Assembly: GCA_051294375.1 (NCBI GenBank)
Contig: CM119265.1
Span: forward strand, 8,998,772 to 9,062,771
Source: Paraspadella gotoi
Lineage: Eukaryota; Chaetognatha
Length of the DNA stretch: 64,000 nt
Direction of reading: 5' to 3'
In this document: positions 12,101-23,572 of the stretch, piece by piece
Position numbering within the stretch: position 1 is the stretch's first letter
Layout of the letters: each line of letters opens with the position of its first letter
The notes under the pieces: generated by a model
Database searches by the model: none
Seen by the model: only the letters and a program-made list of their open reading frames with translations
What the model was told of the DNA's origin: nothing
Position numbers and translations under genes: made by a program

Positions 12101-13027
12101 CAGCTTTGAGAGTGAGGTTGTCCCTTTTTGGACGAATGCCTTTCAAGACGAGACAAGCCGGAACTCTCACCTGCGTGTCAGGATTCCTCATTCTGAAAGT
12201 CGCTTCCAACGAAAACATGTCGGGCAAACCTTTCGGAAACAAAATGGACGTCGGGATCGTCAGATCCGCTCGTCGCCCGATCCTGGTTGAAAGGAGTTAC
12301 TCGTTTTATTGTAAAATTCGAAAATAATTGTATTTAGTGTGAATTTGTAATTTATTGTCTTTTGTCGTTTAATAAGCTGAGAGAGTTTGAGGTTAGATAA
12401 ACAACGATTTTATTTAAAAACAGTGGACATGTTTCGACCTTTTTGCAAGTCGTCTTCAGCACTTAAACAATTAACACTTAAACAATTTTCCAATTACCTA
12501 ATTTTTTTTACATTTCTCGATTTTGTTATATTTATTTATCTACTCTATCTACCTCAATTATCAGTAATAGAAAGCGATATAAAATATTTTTTTTAATCGC
12601 CAAAGAAGATTAAAACTAAGCTTCAACCTGTAAGCCGTTTGCAACCGGTTCGTTCCAGATATTTTCCGGATGCCCGTCACCGAAACTGTCTCCCCGTTGA
12701 GTCCGAGTCGAGAGAAAAAGTCGAAGGCGGGTAGATCGTCATCGCCCTGCGATTCCGTCGGGCAGACGCCCTCCTCGGCGAATTGACCGGAAGTGGGCGT
12801 GGAGGAAATGAGGAGGAGCAGGGCGAGGAGGGGGAAGAGAGAACGAAGGAAGCTGCGGGGGAAGAAGTTAGGCGAAGATTTTTTTTGGTTTTAATTATAT
12901 TAGGTCGTTTGATACGTATTTATTTAAAAAAATATTCACTGAAGACTTTAGAACGAGTTTTTGACATTTTTCTCATATAAAAGCATTCACTTTTCAATAT
13001 TAATTACCTTTTGAAGAAAGCTCCCAT
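6707..13027 (-). CDS. FACIT-like collagen with N-terminal thrombospondin N-like (TSPN) domain
   Basis: Eleven exons with phase-consistent junctions: 13027-13008, 12852-12628, 12282-12171, 11730-11582, 11469-11296, 11186-11054, 10923-10569, 8962-8714, 8646-8557, 8428-8114 and 7851-6707 (stop 6709-6707). The total is 2967 nt, 988 residues. The start codon is in a 20-nt exon and the signal peptide ([13 protein letters not shown]) spans the first junction. Residues about 33-265 form a TSPN domain ([40 protein letters not shown]), as in collagens IX, XII and XIV. Gly-X-Y repeats run from about residue 275. Interruptions include an acidic one near 738-756 and a helical one near 823-858 ([17 protein letters not shown]). 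The C-terminus carries CRNC rather than the usual FACIT CX4C. It is secreted and should bind fibril surfaces; it is most like type IX, but orthology is not settled. A 10-N gap lies in intron 7. Confidence 0.93.
9091..9152. repeat. (CT)n microsatellite in collagen intron 7
   Basis: A CT dinucleotide run on the + strand within the 1.6-kb intron between collagen exons 7 and 8. Confidence 0.9.
9297..9306. other. Assembly gap (10 N)
   Basis: Ten unknown bases in collagen intron 7. The coding exons on both sides are intact. Confidence 1.
9671..10042. mobile_element. Small non-autonomous DNA transposon (MITE-like)
   Basis: The left end reads CAGTCCTGTGTAAAAAAAAG from 9671. The right end at 10011-10042 is its imperfect inverted complement (CACTCCTGTG, a short A-rich run, then GGCTACTC against GGCCACCC). 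The element is about 372 bp, AT-rich and without a reading frame. TA precedes the left end, as for Tc1/mariner, but no clear TA follows the right end. It sits in collagen intron 7. Confidence 0.6.
12405..12470 (-). repeat. Dispersed repeat fragment with hammerhead-like core
   Basis: Read on the minus strand, AAGTG leads into CTGAAGA, then a potential stem (GAC...GTC), GAAA, the palindrome CATG, TC and CACTG. CTGANGA and GAAA are hammerhead ribozyme core motifs, and AGTG could pair with CACT as stem I. One extra C lies between CTGAAGA and the stem, so the fit is imperfect. A related sequence occurs in CFAP221 intron 7 (30690-30788). It lies in collagen intron 2. Confidence 0.35.
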
Positions 13028-14859
13028 CGTACAGCCGTAATTTTGTTTCCCTATATTATATACAATTTCAGGAGTCTTTAAAAACCAATTTCCGCTGAGA
13101 TTATAAATTCCGTTACATTTTGACTTAAATTAAAAAACACCGAAAAAATTTTTCGCATTCTAAAACTTATTTAAAAAATTCGAACATCTGCTGTTTAATT
13201 AACTAGTCTTACGCGACGAACAACTTTTCGTGCTTGGTTCGCACATACAGTTATTAGTTAAAAACCAAAAAAAAATAATTAAAAAAGCAATAAAAACACG
13301 CAGTGATTGATTTATATTATCGTGAATGTTTAATAAAAAGTCCAGCGCAGCGCGCAGGATTCGCCGTCGTTTTCATCATCCTCCACTGAAGTCGGCTGGG
13401 GAGAGGGAAGCAGTCGATCGGAGCCTTGAAAAGGAATGAAGATTTCAACTGTGCAGCGACTCTCGATGGAGATGAAGCCTTTCGTTTGATCAATACGATT
13501 GTGAACGAATCGATGAATTAATTGTGTGTTCGGAGAAAAGAGGTTACTCCAACCCGTAAGTCATATTTATCACCCAGTTCGAAGAACTTAGTTCACTGAG
13601 AGGGAAACTTAACCCCGAGACCGTGATTTTTCGACGTCGTTGTTGTTGTTGCCGATGTAGAAAAAAATACTTCGATAAATCGGTGGAAAAAAAAAGACCA
13701 GATTTTCGAAATTCAGCCAGCCCAATCCCTGAACCTAATCCACTAAAAAAAAGACAAAATCGTGCCAGTTACTCTGCCGCGAACTCGAAACTCCATATCT
13801 CCGAATTGCGAACGGTATCGTCGACCTATTTCGAACACCGTGGCCCCTCCGTCGCTCCGCAGTCTTCGTCTTTATCTTCGTCGTCGTCCGTTGCAGTTGT
13901 TCATCTTTAACTCGAAGAATGTTTCGACAAATTTTTTTTCTTTTCCCGGGGGCGAAGACGGGAGAAAAAGTAAAAAAGAGAAACAACTAAGAGCCCGCCG
14001 CTCGTCGCTCGAGGTGAAAGGGATGAAAATCAGAGCTTGTGATTGGTCGGGGTTTGGGAAATTGGAGAGCTAATTGGAGGAAAGAAATGTAGGGAGGGAG
14101 AGTGGGGCGGTTGAGGATTTTAACCAGAAATCGCATCGCATCGGGTAAAAGTTGAAAGGTTGAGGATTGGAAAAGGAAGCGGCTACCGATGAGAGTGATT
14201 CTACTGACGGAATATAAAACCGAGGACTGAACTATTTTTTGGGATAAAAAATCATAAGAGCCTTATATCGTTTTGCAATATTTTATTGTCACAACGAACA
14301 TTTTGTCAACAATGCGTGTGAAACATATATTTCTCGACTAAACTATAACCACGAGTCAAAATACTATCTAGAAAACAAAAACAAAAAAGTGCACTCGTAA
14401 AAGAAAAAAAAAGGTCAGACTTTTCGACAGACTATAACAGTGTAACTGTAAGAAAAAAAAAGATTTGAGCTAAAAAAATTAGCGTCTCGACGAATTTAGC
14501 GTGATCATTCGTTCTCGTTAAATACTAAAAAAAAAATTAAAGAAATCTAAATGATTTTAAAGATTGATACAATCGACTAATAGGCGACGTTAACCTCGGA
14601 AGAAAAAATTGGGAAAGACATTTCGTGTTAATGGTGATCGATGAAGATAATAAATATGTTTGTTAGATGGACATTCTACAAAATAAAGGTGTAGACTGTC
14701 GTATGCATATTGATGATGAAAAAAGTTTCGTGTTTCTCCGCGAGGAAAACGACGCGATGATTTGTATGAAAAAAAAAGTAAACAAAAGAGAAAAAGAATT
14801 TCTTAGCGGATCATCGTGCGACACTTTATTTTTGGCAGGGAAGGGTGAGGAAGGAAAGG
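13028..14859. other. Intergenic: collagen 5' flank and ERR 3' flank
   Basis: Both neighbours are on the minus strand, so this holds the collagen promoter and the ERR 3' UTR. I see AT-rich sequence and no supported exon. Short frames near 13.6-14.1 kb have no conserved content. Confidence 0.5.
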
Positions 14860-17800
14860 TCAGAATCCTCTTCCGTTGGAGGATGCCGACTGACTAGAAG
14901 CGGCGGAAGCGGCGGCGGCGTTGGCGTTGACTTCAAGCATTTCCAGAAATAGTTTGTGCATAGGCACCGAACCGTCGTTGCGGATCTCGATCCAAAACCA
15001 GCGCAGTAGCAGGGCCACCTGTGAAATGCCCAAAGCGCGAGATGACAAAATCAATCAAACAACGCATCTCAAGGCATCTCTTCATTCCTTCCCTCACCTG
15101 TCTCAATTGCGGCAAGAGAAGCGTGAGAATGCCCGTTCTTTTGTTGGCCGTTGATGCGGGGTTTCCGCTTTTGAGGTGCTCCACCAGATGTCCCCACATG
15201 GCGTCGCGAAGTTCGGCCACTTTGTCTGCGTCGTCCAGCCGCGGGATAGCGTTGAAAAGGACGACGGCTTTCAGAAGGAGGAACTCATCACGGGTGACGC
15301 CGGCCGAGCGGAATCGCGTCACGAGGTCCCTGGAGGACGGAAAACAAAAGAACAACTTTTGACCTTTTCAGAATTAAGAGCATCGGGATAATATAGTTCC
15401 TTTAATAGTTTATTAACCTGAGAAGTCTGTCGAGGTCCGGGACGGATTGAAATATTGATTGACAGTCGTCTTCGGAGAGCAGAAAATCGTCGGCAAAGAT
15501 CAACTTATATAAAAGAAAAAAAATTATTACAAAAGAATTCTAGATTATTAGATAAAAAAGCGCTGTGCTTTGCAAAACCTTAAGACGGTCGGCGGCGGAC
15601 AGCCGGCCCCCGATGGCCGTCCTGTGGGCTACAGCAAGTATCAGCACCTCCAACCAGCACCCGTGAAGAAGGTTCATTTGATCCGAGAGAGAAAGGTGAG
15701 CGAATCCAGGAATCTGCTTCGCCCAACCGATGGTGCCCACAAGTTCCCTGGTGAAAGGGTAATCGGTTTAATTACTATACCTCTACCTCCATATATCTTT
15801 CTCTATGTCTCTCGCCACCTGTCCGACAGATCGCAGAGAATGGCGATGAGCTTGAGCCTCATCTCCTCGTTGTCCGAGGCCTGAGTGAAGGAAGGATCGG
15901 GCAGCGCGAGGACCTTGTCGGGCTCGGCGGCTCGAAGGGCCATCAGCACGACGGTCGTCTCGTCGCGCGAGGAGAGGACGACGCTCTTGAGATCCGGCGA
16001 GGTCGCCTTTCGGGAAGAGAGGGACAGCGACTGTATCGACGAAGTGGTGGTGGTGGAGCGAGACGACCCCGATGCGCCGCTCGGCATAGAAGACCCGCCT
16101 TGCGAAAGAGAGAGAAGGGGGAAAAGGAAGAGCGGTCATTTTATTTAGACTTTAGAGAGAAGTAAATATTGTGCCACGCATGAAAATCACACGCTTACTA
16201 GAAGAGAGGGAGAGAAAGTGAGGACGCGGCGACGGCGAATCGCTGGCCCTCCTCTTGTACTTTTGGCGTCCACCACGAACTCGGTCCACACGAACGCCCT
16301 CTTTCAACATCCCCATTCGAAGGCATTTCTGTAGAAAAGATTATTATAGGTTATGAGAAGACCGGGTTAGGATTTATGAAACGAGTAAAAAAAAATTTTC
16401 ATGAATTAATAATCTCAATCGTTCTCTCGCCTGGAATCGACAGGCCTGACAGGCCTTTCGTCTCCGCTTGGTTATCTCGCACTCGCCATGAGCCGGACAA
16501 CTGTAGTCGATGTTTCCTTGGATAGTGCGTTTGAAGAAGGCTTTACAAGCTTCGCAAGAGGCTACCCCGTAGTGGAAGCCACTCGCGACGTCGCCGCAGA
16601 CTTGTCGAGGAAAATTGTTAGCCGATTAATAGAAGTTGCCACTATCACTTTATCCCTTTTTCTCAGACCTTTGAACCCAGTCTCAGTGAGTCTCACCTAA
16701 ACACATCCTTCGGTCGCCGTCGCGCAAAAAGTTCAACTCCTGATCGTCGTCCGCGCCAAACTGCGCCACGCCCGATTCGACCGTCGCCTTGGCCCCGTCG
16801 GCCAATTGGGAGTCGGGCGCGAGATTGAGCGTGCCCGGATCGAGCATTTGTAGAAAGCACTCATCCGCGTCAGTCGAAGGTTTCATCTCTATTTTTGGAA
16901 GGATGAAATTGAGATGGAGATATGGAAATACAAACGAAAAAAGCGCACGTACGCAAGTGCAAAAAAAAATGTAACTTAAAATACAATAGATCAGATCTGG
17001 TTTTGGTAAAATAAGAGCTTATTCTACCAGCGAAGGTTTTACAATTGTACGAAACTGTAAGCTAAAATGTCTCTCCAAAAAATATTATCATTAAATTTTT
17101 TTTAAAAAAACTTCTATAACAAAATTTATATAATACATTAGTGATTAAAAAAGTTTATAGAACAAAATAACTAATAAATTACTATGCTTTGCGTCTAGAT
17201 GCATTTTAAATAAAACGAATAATATATTTTTTGTAAAACATGACGGATTTGCACCAATTCATACATGTTCCCATATATGTATGTACGCTGGCGCAAAAAC
17301 TGCAACCGCATAAGTGGTTTTTTTTTCCTACAGACTTACGCATAAGACTTTACAAAGTGTGAAAAGTCTTTGTAAAGTAATAAGGATGGTCGGCAATAAA
17401 AAAATTATTATGGAAATGCCTTTTAATATAATTATTAAAAGATGCAGTAACCGTAATATTAACAACTAATTAAAAAGTCGATTCAAGCATCCGAAGAAAA
17501 TTGTAAGAACAGATGAACATACTGCATAGACAATAGTCATAATTAGAAGTTTTTAGGTTTAGCTCTTTTTTTTATGAATTTTAGGAAGCATGGCTAATCG
17601 AAACGATATCCATCTTACATACTTTCGTCATAGTTATGAAGGATATAACCGACGCATCTTGCAATTTGCAGTGAAACCCATTCAAGTCTTCGAATGCTCG
17701 AATTGAAAGGGTTCTAAGAACTTCCGACTATGGAAGTAACAAATAGTAAAGAGTTTAATTATAAGGTCTACCACAGCATAAAAAAGGTATTGCGCGGGAC

Positions 17801-18639
17801 GGTAAGACTTCGTACGAGGGAGTTCGAGTCCATAAGATCTAGCTTTTCCAAATTAAAATACCAAATCACTACATCGAATATTTTAAAAGGGCCGCTTAGC
17901 AACTATGTCCCTACCTTCACCAGTCCAAAGAAAATGCCCTAAAATAAGATTCCAATCATAATTGTACATGAATAAACGGTAACAAACAAACAGAACTAAT
18001 GATATAGATGAACTCGACTTCAAGTCACACTCACCGATGCTCTCGGCGGGACTGGAATATCCACCGGGACTCGAGGAATCATACTGTTGCTGAAAGTCGT
18101 CTTGCAAATTAGACGACGGATCTCCGGTGATCCTGAAAGAGTAAACAAAGTAAGGTTTTAATATGATACATTGCCCATTCATCCCGCGAAAGAAAGGAAA
18201 TGCCAAAACTCACCCTCGAAAGTCCCCGATCAACGTGTAGTCCTCGATCTCCGAGGTCACTTCCGAGAGGCGCGAGGACGAGGCGCCCGAACTGTTGTCT
18301 CCCCACGTCGCCGTCAAAGCAGTCGACAATGTCGTCGGGGTCGACGTCGCGGCTGTGAGGGAAACGATTTTAAATTGAAAATATCTCTGGACCTTCGCCG
18401 CGGATCCCCCACACCCTCAACTGACCCAAAATCGGCCCGCAGGCTCCGGCGGAGCCAGAGGTGGTGACTACACTGGCGTCCATTGGACTCGAGGGACGCT
18501 CGACCTTGATGAGGCTGACCGACGCCGCGAGTCCATTCGCGCGACCCGGCGACATCTTCGGCATCGCGACGGCGGAGACGGCGGTCGGACGGCCCGACGG
18601 ATTGTCGCCTTGTGACGAAGACGGTGACGACAGATTCAT
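14860..18639 (-). CDS. ERR: Estrogen-related receptor (NR3B-type nuclear receptor)
   Basis: Eleven phase-matched exons: 18639-18426, 18352-18214, 18132-18035, 16888-16697, 16600-16431, 16328-16199, 16098-15819, 15747-15579, 15503-15418, 15329-15098 and 15018-14860 (TGA). The total is 1869 nt, 622 residues. The DNA-binding domain starts at Cys213, with the ERR P-box sequence [15 protein letters not shown] and [20 protein letters not shown]. The T-box extension [20 protein letters not shown] is typical of ERR. The ligand-binding domain (about 345-600) contains [10 protein letters not shown] and [18 protein letters not shown] and ends in the AF-2 helix [12 protein letters not shown] (588-599). 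ERRs are ligand-independent nuclear activators that control energy metabolism genes. Unusual points: a GC donor after exon 5, and an Ala/Ser-rich tail of about 23 residues after AF-2. Confidence 0.96.
16429..16430 (-). other. GC splice donor of ERR intron 5
   Basis: Exon 5 ends TTCCAG followed by GCGAGA, and exon 6 starts after CTACAG at 16328. Joining them gives [11 protein letters not shown], the invariant nuclear receptor DNA-binding domain to T-box transition. No GT donor in register would give that join. Confidence 0.88.
17347..17378. repeat. Perfect 11-bp hairpin in ERR intron 3
   Basis: ACTTTACAAAG at 17347-17357 and its exact complement at 17368-17378 are separated by a 10-base spacer. 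It lies in AT-rich intron sequence. No function is evident; it may be a remnant of a mobile element. Confidence 0.6.
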
Positions 18640-19590
18640 CGAGTAGAATTGAGGGGAGGGGGAAAGGGGATAACGACCGCGTCTAATGCCTTTTTACGGC
18701 ATCGTTGGGCCAATCTAGAATTATATTAGGGAGGGAAACGAACTTATCGTTTCTTCTCTTGGATAAAATGACAAAGCGCAAAACGGTACCTGGTTATCCG
18801 AGTGAAGTGAAACCAGTGTTTGATCAGATATTATGCAGGTCCCGGACGTACTTGCGAAAAGTTTAACTCGCTACATATTAGATGATATTAACGCAGCGCT
18901 CAATGGCATTTGGCATATACAAACACATTTTTTTCACTTCTGACAACGAATAATATTAAGCAATCTTTTAAAAGGAATGATTTTTTTTATATTCTGGTTC
19001 ATCGACGAATGAGCACAAAATTATTCGTTAAGAACGGGAAAATTTTAGTTTCAGACCGTTATTCTTGGGCACATTGTTTTGACAGTTTTTATATTAACAA
19101 GTATTTATTTACCATCAGTAACAGTCATAAAACAATCCTAGCCTAAACAATAAGAAGTTACTCCCATCAGGATTTTTTTCCAGTAATCTTAAACATCCGA
19201 CAAGAGGAAGGGCACTTTAACGAGTGATCAACGGTATAATTTCAACGACTAAATTATGAACTAAGGAGAAGGGAGAAGAGAGAACGAAAAAGAAACGAAT
19301 AAGAAAAGGAAATTTGAAAAAAAAAAAAGTGGAAGAAAACAAGGGGAAGTCACCCCGGGGGGGGGAAAGGGGGAAAAAAAGAAAGTAGAAAAGTTTTTTG
19401 AACTGCCTAGCGGACAGCGACTTTCCCCCAACCAATCGCGCTAACAGAAAACTTTTATTTTAAAACTAACGACACTAATTATAAAAAGGTAAAGAGACTC
19501 GAAATCGCATGGAGAGACGGAAGAAGTACCGACGAAGACGGACAAAAAAAAAACCAAAAAGCCGGAGGTGAAGAAAATAAGGGTGGGCCT
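18640..19590. other. Intergenic: ERR 5' flank and SEC63 3' flank
   Basis: This should hold the ERR promoter and 5' UTR and the SEC63 3' UTR. The SEC63-proximal part (about 19260-19400) is A- and G-rich. I found no supported exon or clear motif. Confidence 0.5.
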
Positions 19591-22500
19591 TCAGTCGCTC
19601 TCCTCCTCGTCGGTCGTGAAGTCCGAGACGTCGGAGTTCTCTTCGTCGCCTTGCGTCTCTTCGTCCAACATTTCCCACTGAGGATGAGACTCGATTTTCT
19701 GACGAGAGAAAGATAAAAAGGGGGGGGGGAAAGGAGAAAAGTATAGATTATTAGAGGAGAATAGAGGAGAGGAAAATAGAGAGGAGAGGAGATACAGAGA
19801 AAGAGATGAAAAGAAGTAGGGATTGTGATTATTAAAAACAATTTGGAATCTACCAAAATTTTGCCGCCCACCTTGGCTTGTTTAACGTCGAGTCGAACTG
19901 ATTTTTGTTGATCGAAACCCACGTAGCAGTCGGACTTTAGGAATACCGAGTAAGTGTAAATACCTAGGGAAAAAGTTAAAAAAGACGCTGCACCATTGGA
20001 AAAACAGTTTTGGGATCCGACTATACAACATTTACCTGGCTTTTCGGGCGCGGGAAATTTTAATTCAAAATCTTCTTCGCTCTCAAGGGAGGTGACGTAA
20101 TACGGAGCTGATATGAGTGACTGAGGCAGATAGGGAGAGAGAGGCACGAGAAACAGAACAATGGGGAACGAATGAAAAAAAAATAATTGAAATGGGGGCA
20201 TTTTTAACCGTCCCTACCTGCCGTTTCGTATCCGCAATATAGCACCACCAAGCTTCTTGTTTCTTGGCCGGGAAATACGGACAGTAAACGATATGAGACT
20301 TTCGAGTTTTTGTTTCTAAACTCTGGACTCGCTCCTGTGAGTTCAAGGATTAAAAAAAAAAATGGCTACAAATAAATTAATGATAAAAAGAGAAACTTTC
20401 CCTCACCTTTTGGCTCTCCTGTTGAAACTGCTCCCAATCGTCTTCATCCTGGGACTCGTCGGCTTCTTCGTCATCATCCTTCCGCACACGATCATCCTCT
20501 TCCTCGGAATTGTCCACGTCGCTCTCCGCGTCGCTGCGTCCGTTCCGAACGTCCGAATCCTCGTCGTCATCGTCGTCGTGAGTCCGTCTCGAACGTCCGC
20601 CGGCGACGCCGTTGGCGACGGGGGCCTCGGCTTCCGAGGCTGCAAAATGGATTTTTCTTGTCAAAAAACATTAATTTGGTCTCCTTCGACTCCTCAAATC
20701 TACATATTTCCTCACCATTTTGTTTCCCGACCGTCTCCGGCGCTGGTCTTTTACGCGGTACTACCCGGAGTTGCTGCTGCTGCGGTTTCTTCTTCGGTTT
20801 TGACTTTTGCTTCCCTTTGCTCTTCCAGACAGGCGCTTTCTTCTTGGGGCTTTTCTTGCCCTCCTCGTCCTCCTCCTCCCCTTCATCGGCCTCGCCGTCC
20901 TCGGCGCCCTCTCTAGGACCGTCCCCGCCTCCTCCGTTGTTGAGAGAGACGAGGGCGCCGTTACTTAGTCCGAGGTTTAGCGCCTTGTGCATCGGCTGGC
21001 GCTTGAGTTCCACGCGGACGGTGACGATGGCGCCGGCGGTGATGCTTTTGTCCTCGTCGTCCATGACTTCGACTGAGGGAAAGAAATAGAAAATGAATTT
21101 GACGATTTGCCTTCTAACTTTTCAAACTCGACCCGGCCTGATCTCGCTCACCGATGACGTTCATATTGATGTGTGGATAATTCCCAGCAACTGTGAGAAC
21201 GTCTTGGTACTGCATGTCTGTTAGATTTCGCAAAAGGTTTCGCCTGTCGACTTCTTTCATTTCGAGGAACTGTTCCACAGTCCGAATGTTGCGCTTCCTC
21301 GAGCAAAAATGTCTAAAGAAAGCGATCGAAAAATGAAATGCTCCGAATAATAAAAATTATCNNNNNNNNNNAATAATAAAAATTCTCCATTCATTTAATA
21401 AATAAGCTCTCTTGCCCATGACTTTGGACAGGCTTTGGTGGTTTAAGGCCTCCATCAAGATAATACATGATAATAACATAGCAGGTCCCTGCAAGCTTTC
21501 AACCAAGACCGATTCTTACCTTAAAATATCCTCCTCAATGTAGGGAAGTTGCAACAAAGGATTCTTCCCTTCCCCAATGCCTTGTATTAACAATTGACTA
21601 AGCTTCATGCAGTGTTCGACGGTGTTTAATCGAGGCGCCATATTTGGTCGATCTGGAGCAAAAATCATGAGGGGCAACGTGGGAGCGATAATGATATCGA
21701 TTTCATCTTCTTTGGTAAATATTAAAAAACGTACCCGAATGGCGCATGGCAACGATGGTAGAGACGCAACAACTGATCATCTCTCGAATGAGAGCTGGCG
21801 ACTTCTTCAGAATGTAGTCGCGATCTTTCCCCAGCGTAGAAGGGTTTAGCTCGGTTCTGGAGAGGGCGGCGTGTATCAATGCGCGGGCTTTGATGCTGTA
21901 GGGATGCGAAAGAACGCCCTCTCGACTTTTCTCTCCTTGAGAATGTCATGACAAAAATTGGAAAATTGGGTAAAATGAGAAAGGGCAAAGTCGAATAATG
22001 TACCTAGATTAGGCAACTCCTTCATGAGCTGCGGGACTTCGTAGTCGTCAGACGGGCGGACTTCGATCTCGGGGTTGTGAAATTTCCAGAACTCAAAGGA
22101 GGCGGCCAGAATCATCATGGCACGCCGCATGACCATGTTGGGAGTCTTGTGAAAAAAGTAAAAGTACAGCTGCGTCGTGTCGAGGAGGATTTTGTCGCCA
22201 GTATAACGGATGGAGCGATACCACCAGATCCCGACCACTAGCGGAAGGATGACCATAAAGGCGAGAGCGTAGGCGGCGAGTACGAACTTAGAGTACTGTT
22301 CGCTCACGATCCAGGCAGGGAAGGCGATGCCAAACATCATGGCTCCAGGACCATCCGGGTTCCCGTACTCTTCCCAATTTTTGCGAGCCACGGGGTCGGT
22401 GAGAGCGTCCGAGGCTTTGGTGATTTTCATAAACATTTCCTCGGAGCCGCCCTGATCAGGATGATGGATCTTGGACAACTCGCGAAACTTCTTTTTGATG

Positions 22501-22862
22501 TCCTTTTCGGAGGCCCCGGGCGAGAGGCCGAGAATGTCGTAGGGGTTGTACTCGACGTGGTCTCTCTCGATCTGGCTGACTTTATAGGCGAGAAAGACGA
22601 GAATGACCCAGAGGACGACGATGACGAGTTTGACGAGGCGCTTCTTGGCCCGATCGATGGGTCGCCCCGCGCGCAGCTTCTCCATCTTCTGTCGGCAAGG
22701 TTCGAAGATGGAGAGTTCCTCCACGTCCTGGTGCTTATCGTTCTCCTCCTCCTTCGGCCACAGGTAGAAGGTGAGGGGGAGAAGGATGAGGGCGAAGAAA
22801 GAAAAGATGAAGTAGAAAAATGTGTTGCCGCTTTCGTCGTATTCGAATTTCGCACCCGCCAT
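19591..22862 (-). CDS. SEC63: SEC63, ER translocon J-domain subunit
   Basis: Ten phase-matched exons: 22862-22004, 21935-21735, 21652-21520, 21297-21152, 21072-20716, 20639-20407, 20334-20218, 20120-20036, 19963-19854 and 19698-19591 (TGA). The total is 2349 nt, 782 residues, close to the vertebrate protein. Membrane segments lie at about 14-34, 77-94 and 193-213. The lumenal J domain starts near 107 (NPYDILGLSPGASEKDIKKKF) and has an intact HPD at 134-136, which recruits BiP. Sec63-type regions follow (HCMKLSQLLIQG, LLQLPYIEEDILR, then WWCYIADTK, FELKFPAPEKPG), with a Lys/Asp/Glu-rich linker and acidic tail. It works with Sec61/Sec62 in post-translational import into the ER. The exon 2 acceptor is ambiguous by 3 nt. 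A 10-N gap lies in intron 3. Confidence 0.96.
21362..21371. other. Assembly gap (10 N)
   Basis: Ten unknown bases within SEC63 intron 3; the flanking exons join in frame. Confidence 1.
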
Positions 22863-23572
22863 CTTCGGGATCGATCTCGTTCAAACGGCGAAAGTTTTGA
22901 TTGTTTATGTTAACAACGGAAAAGTATTCATACCGTGAAAACCAACGAAAAATTTACGGTCCTTAAAGTTGTAGTTGGAGGATGGAGTGCGGTTCAATTA
23001 TTAATCGAATGCTATTATCGGCATTTTTTTAATACATTTTACAAAGAAAGAAAGTACACCTGACGCGTTTAGACTCGTCACAGACTCAAAATCGGCTATA
23101 AAAACGAAACCAACGGAAACCCAATCCCGCTCCGCGCTCGAAACAAGTTACATAGGTTATTTACGAAATAAAAAAAATGATTCGCGCAAAAGTATTAAGA
23201 TAACAAAACAAAACAAAAAAACAAATATTTGTCATCGGTTTTTAGAAGCGAAGAAAAAACGCTATTCAACAGTTTTTTGTGTTTTTGTCTGACGTAAAAT
23301 AAATTAGAGTCACTCAATCAGATAAAAAAAATTCGTTAAACATGGAGAATAAACTATATACATTTTACAAATTAAACAATTGACTAAGCTAGCGACTTAG
23401 TGCGATGACTGGTTATCTTCGTGGCAAACGCAAGGCAACTCGTTTTGAGATCCACGTCTGAGTTTCAAACAATTGTCATCCTAAAAAAATAGCCAGACAA
23501 GTCTTCCGAAAGGGCGGGAACCGCCGGCTTTTTAAAGTTGTAAATCGTCCGCCCCAAATTCCTTTCGGAGTT
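22863..23572. other. Short intergenic region between SEC63 and DNAJC7
   Basis: About 710 bp of AT-rich DNA between the SEC63 start codon and the DNAJC7 stop codon, both on the minus strand. It should contain the SEC63 promoter and the DNAJC7 3' UTR. I see no other gene. Confidence 0.6.

Noticed and set aside
17787-17835. Pol III B-box-like AGTTCGAGTCC, possible tRNA or SINE
   Set aside because: The flanking bases do not form a T-arm or acceptor stem, and no convincing A box lies at the right distance. It may be chance.
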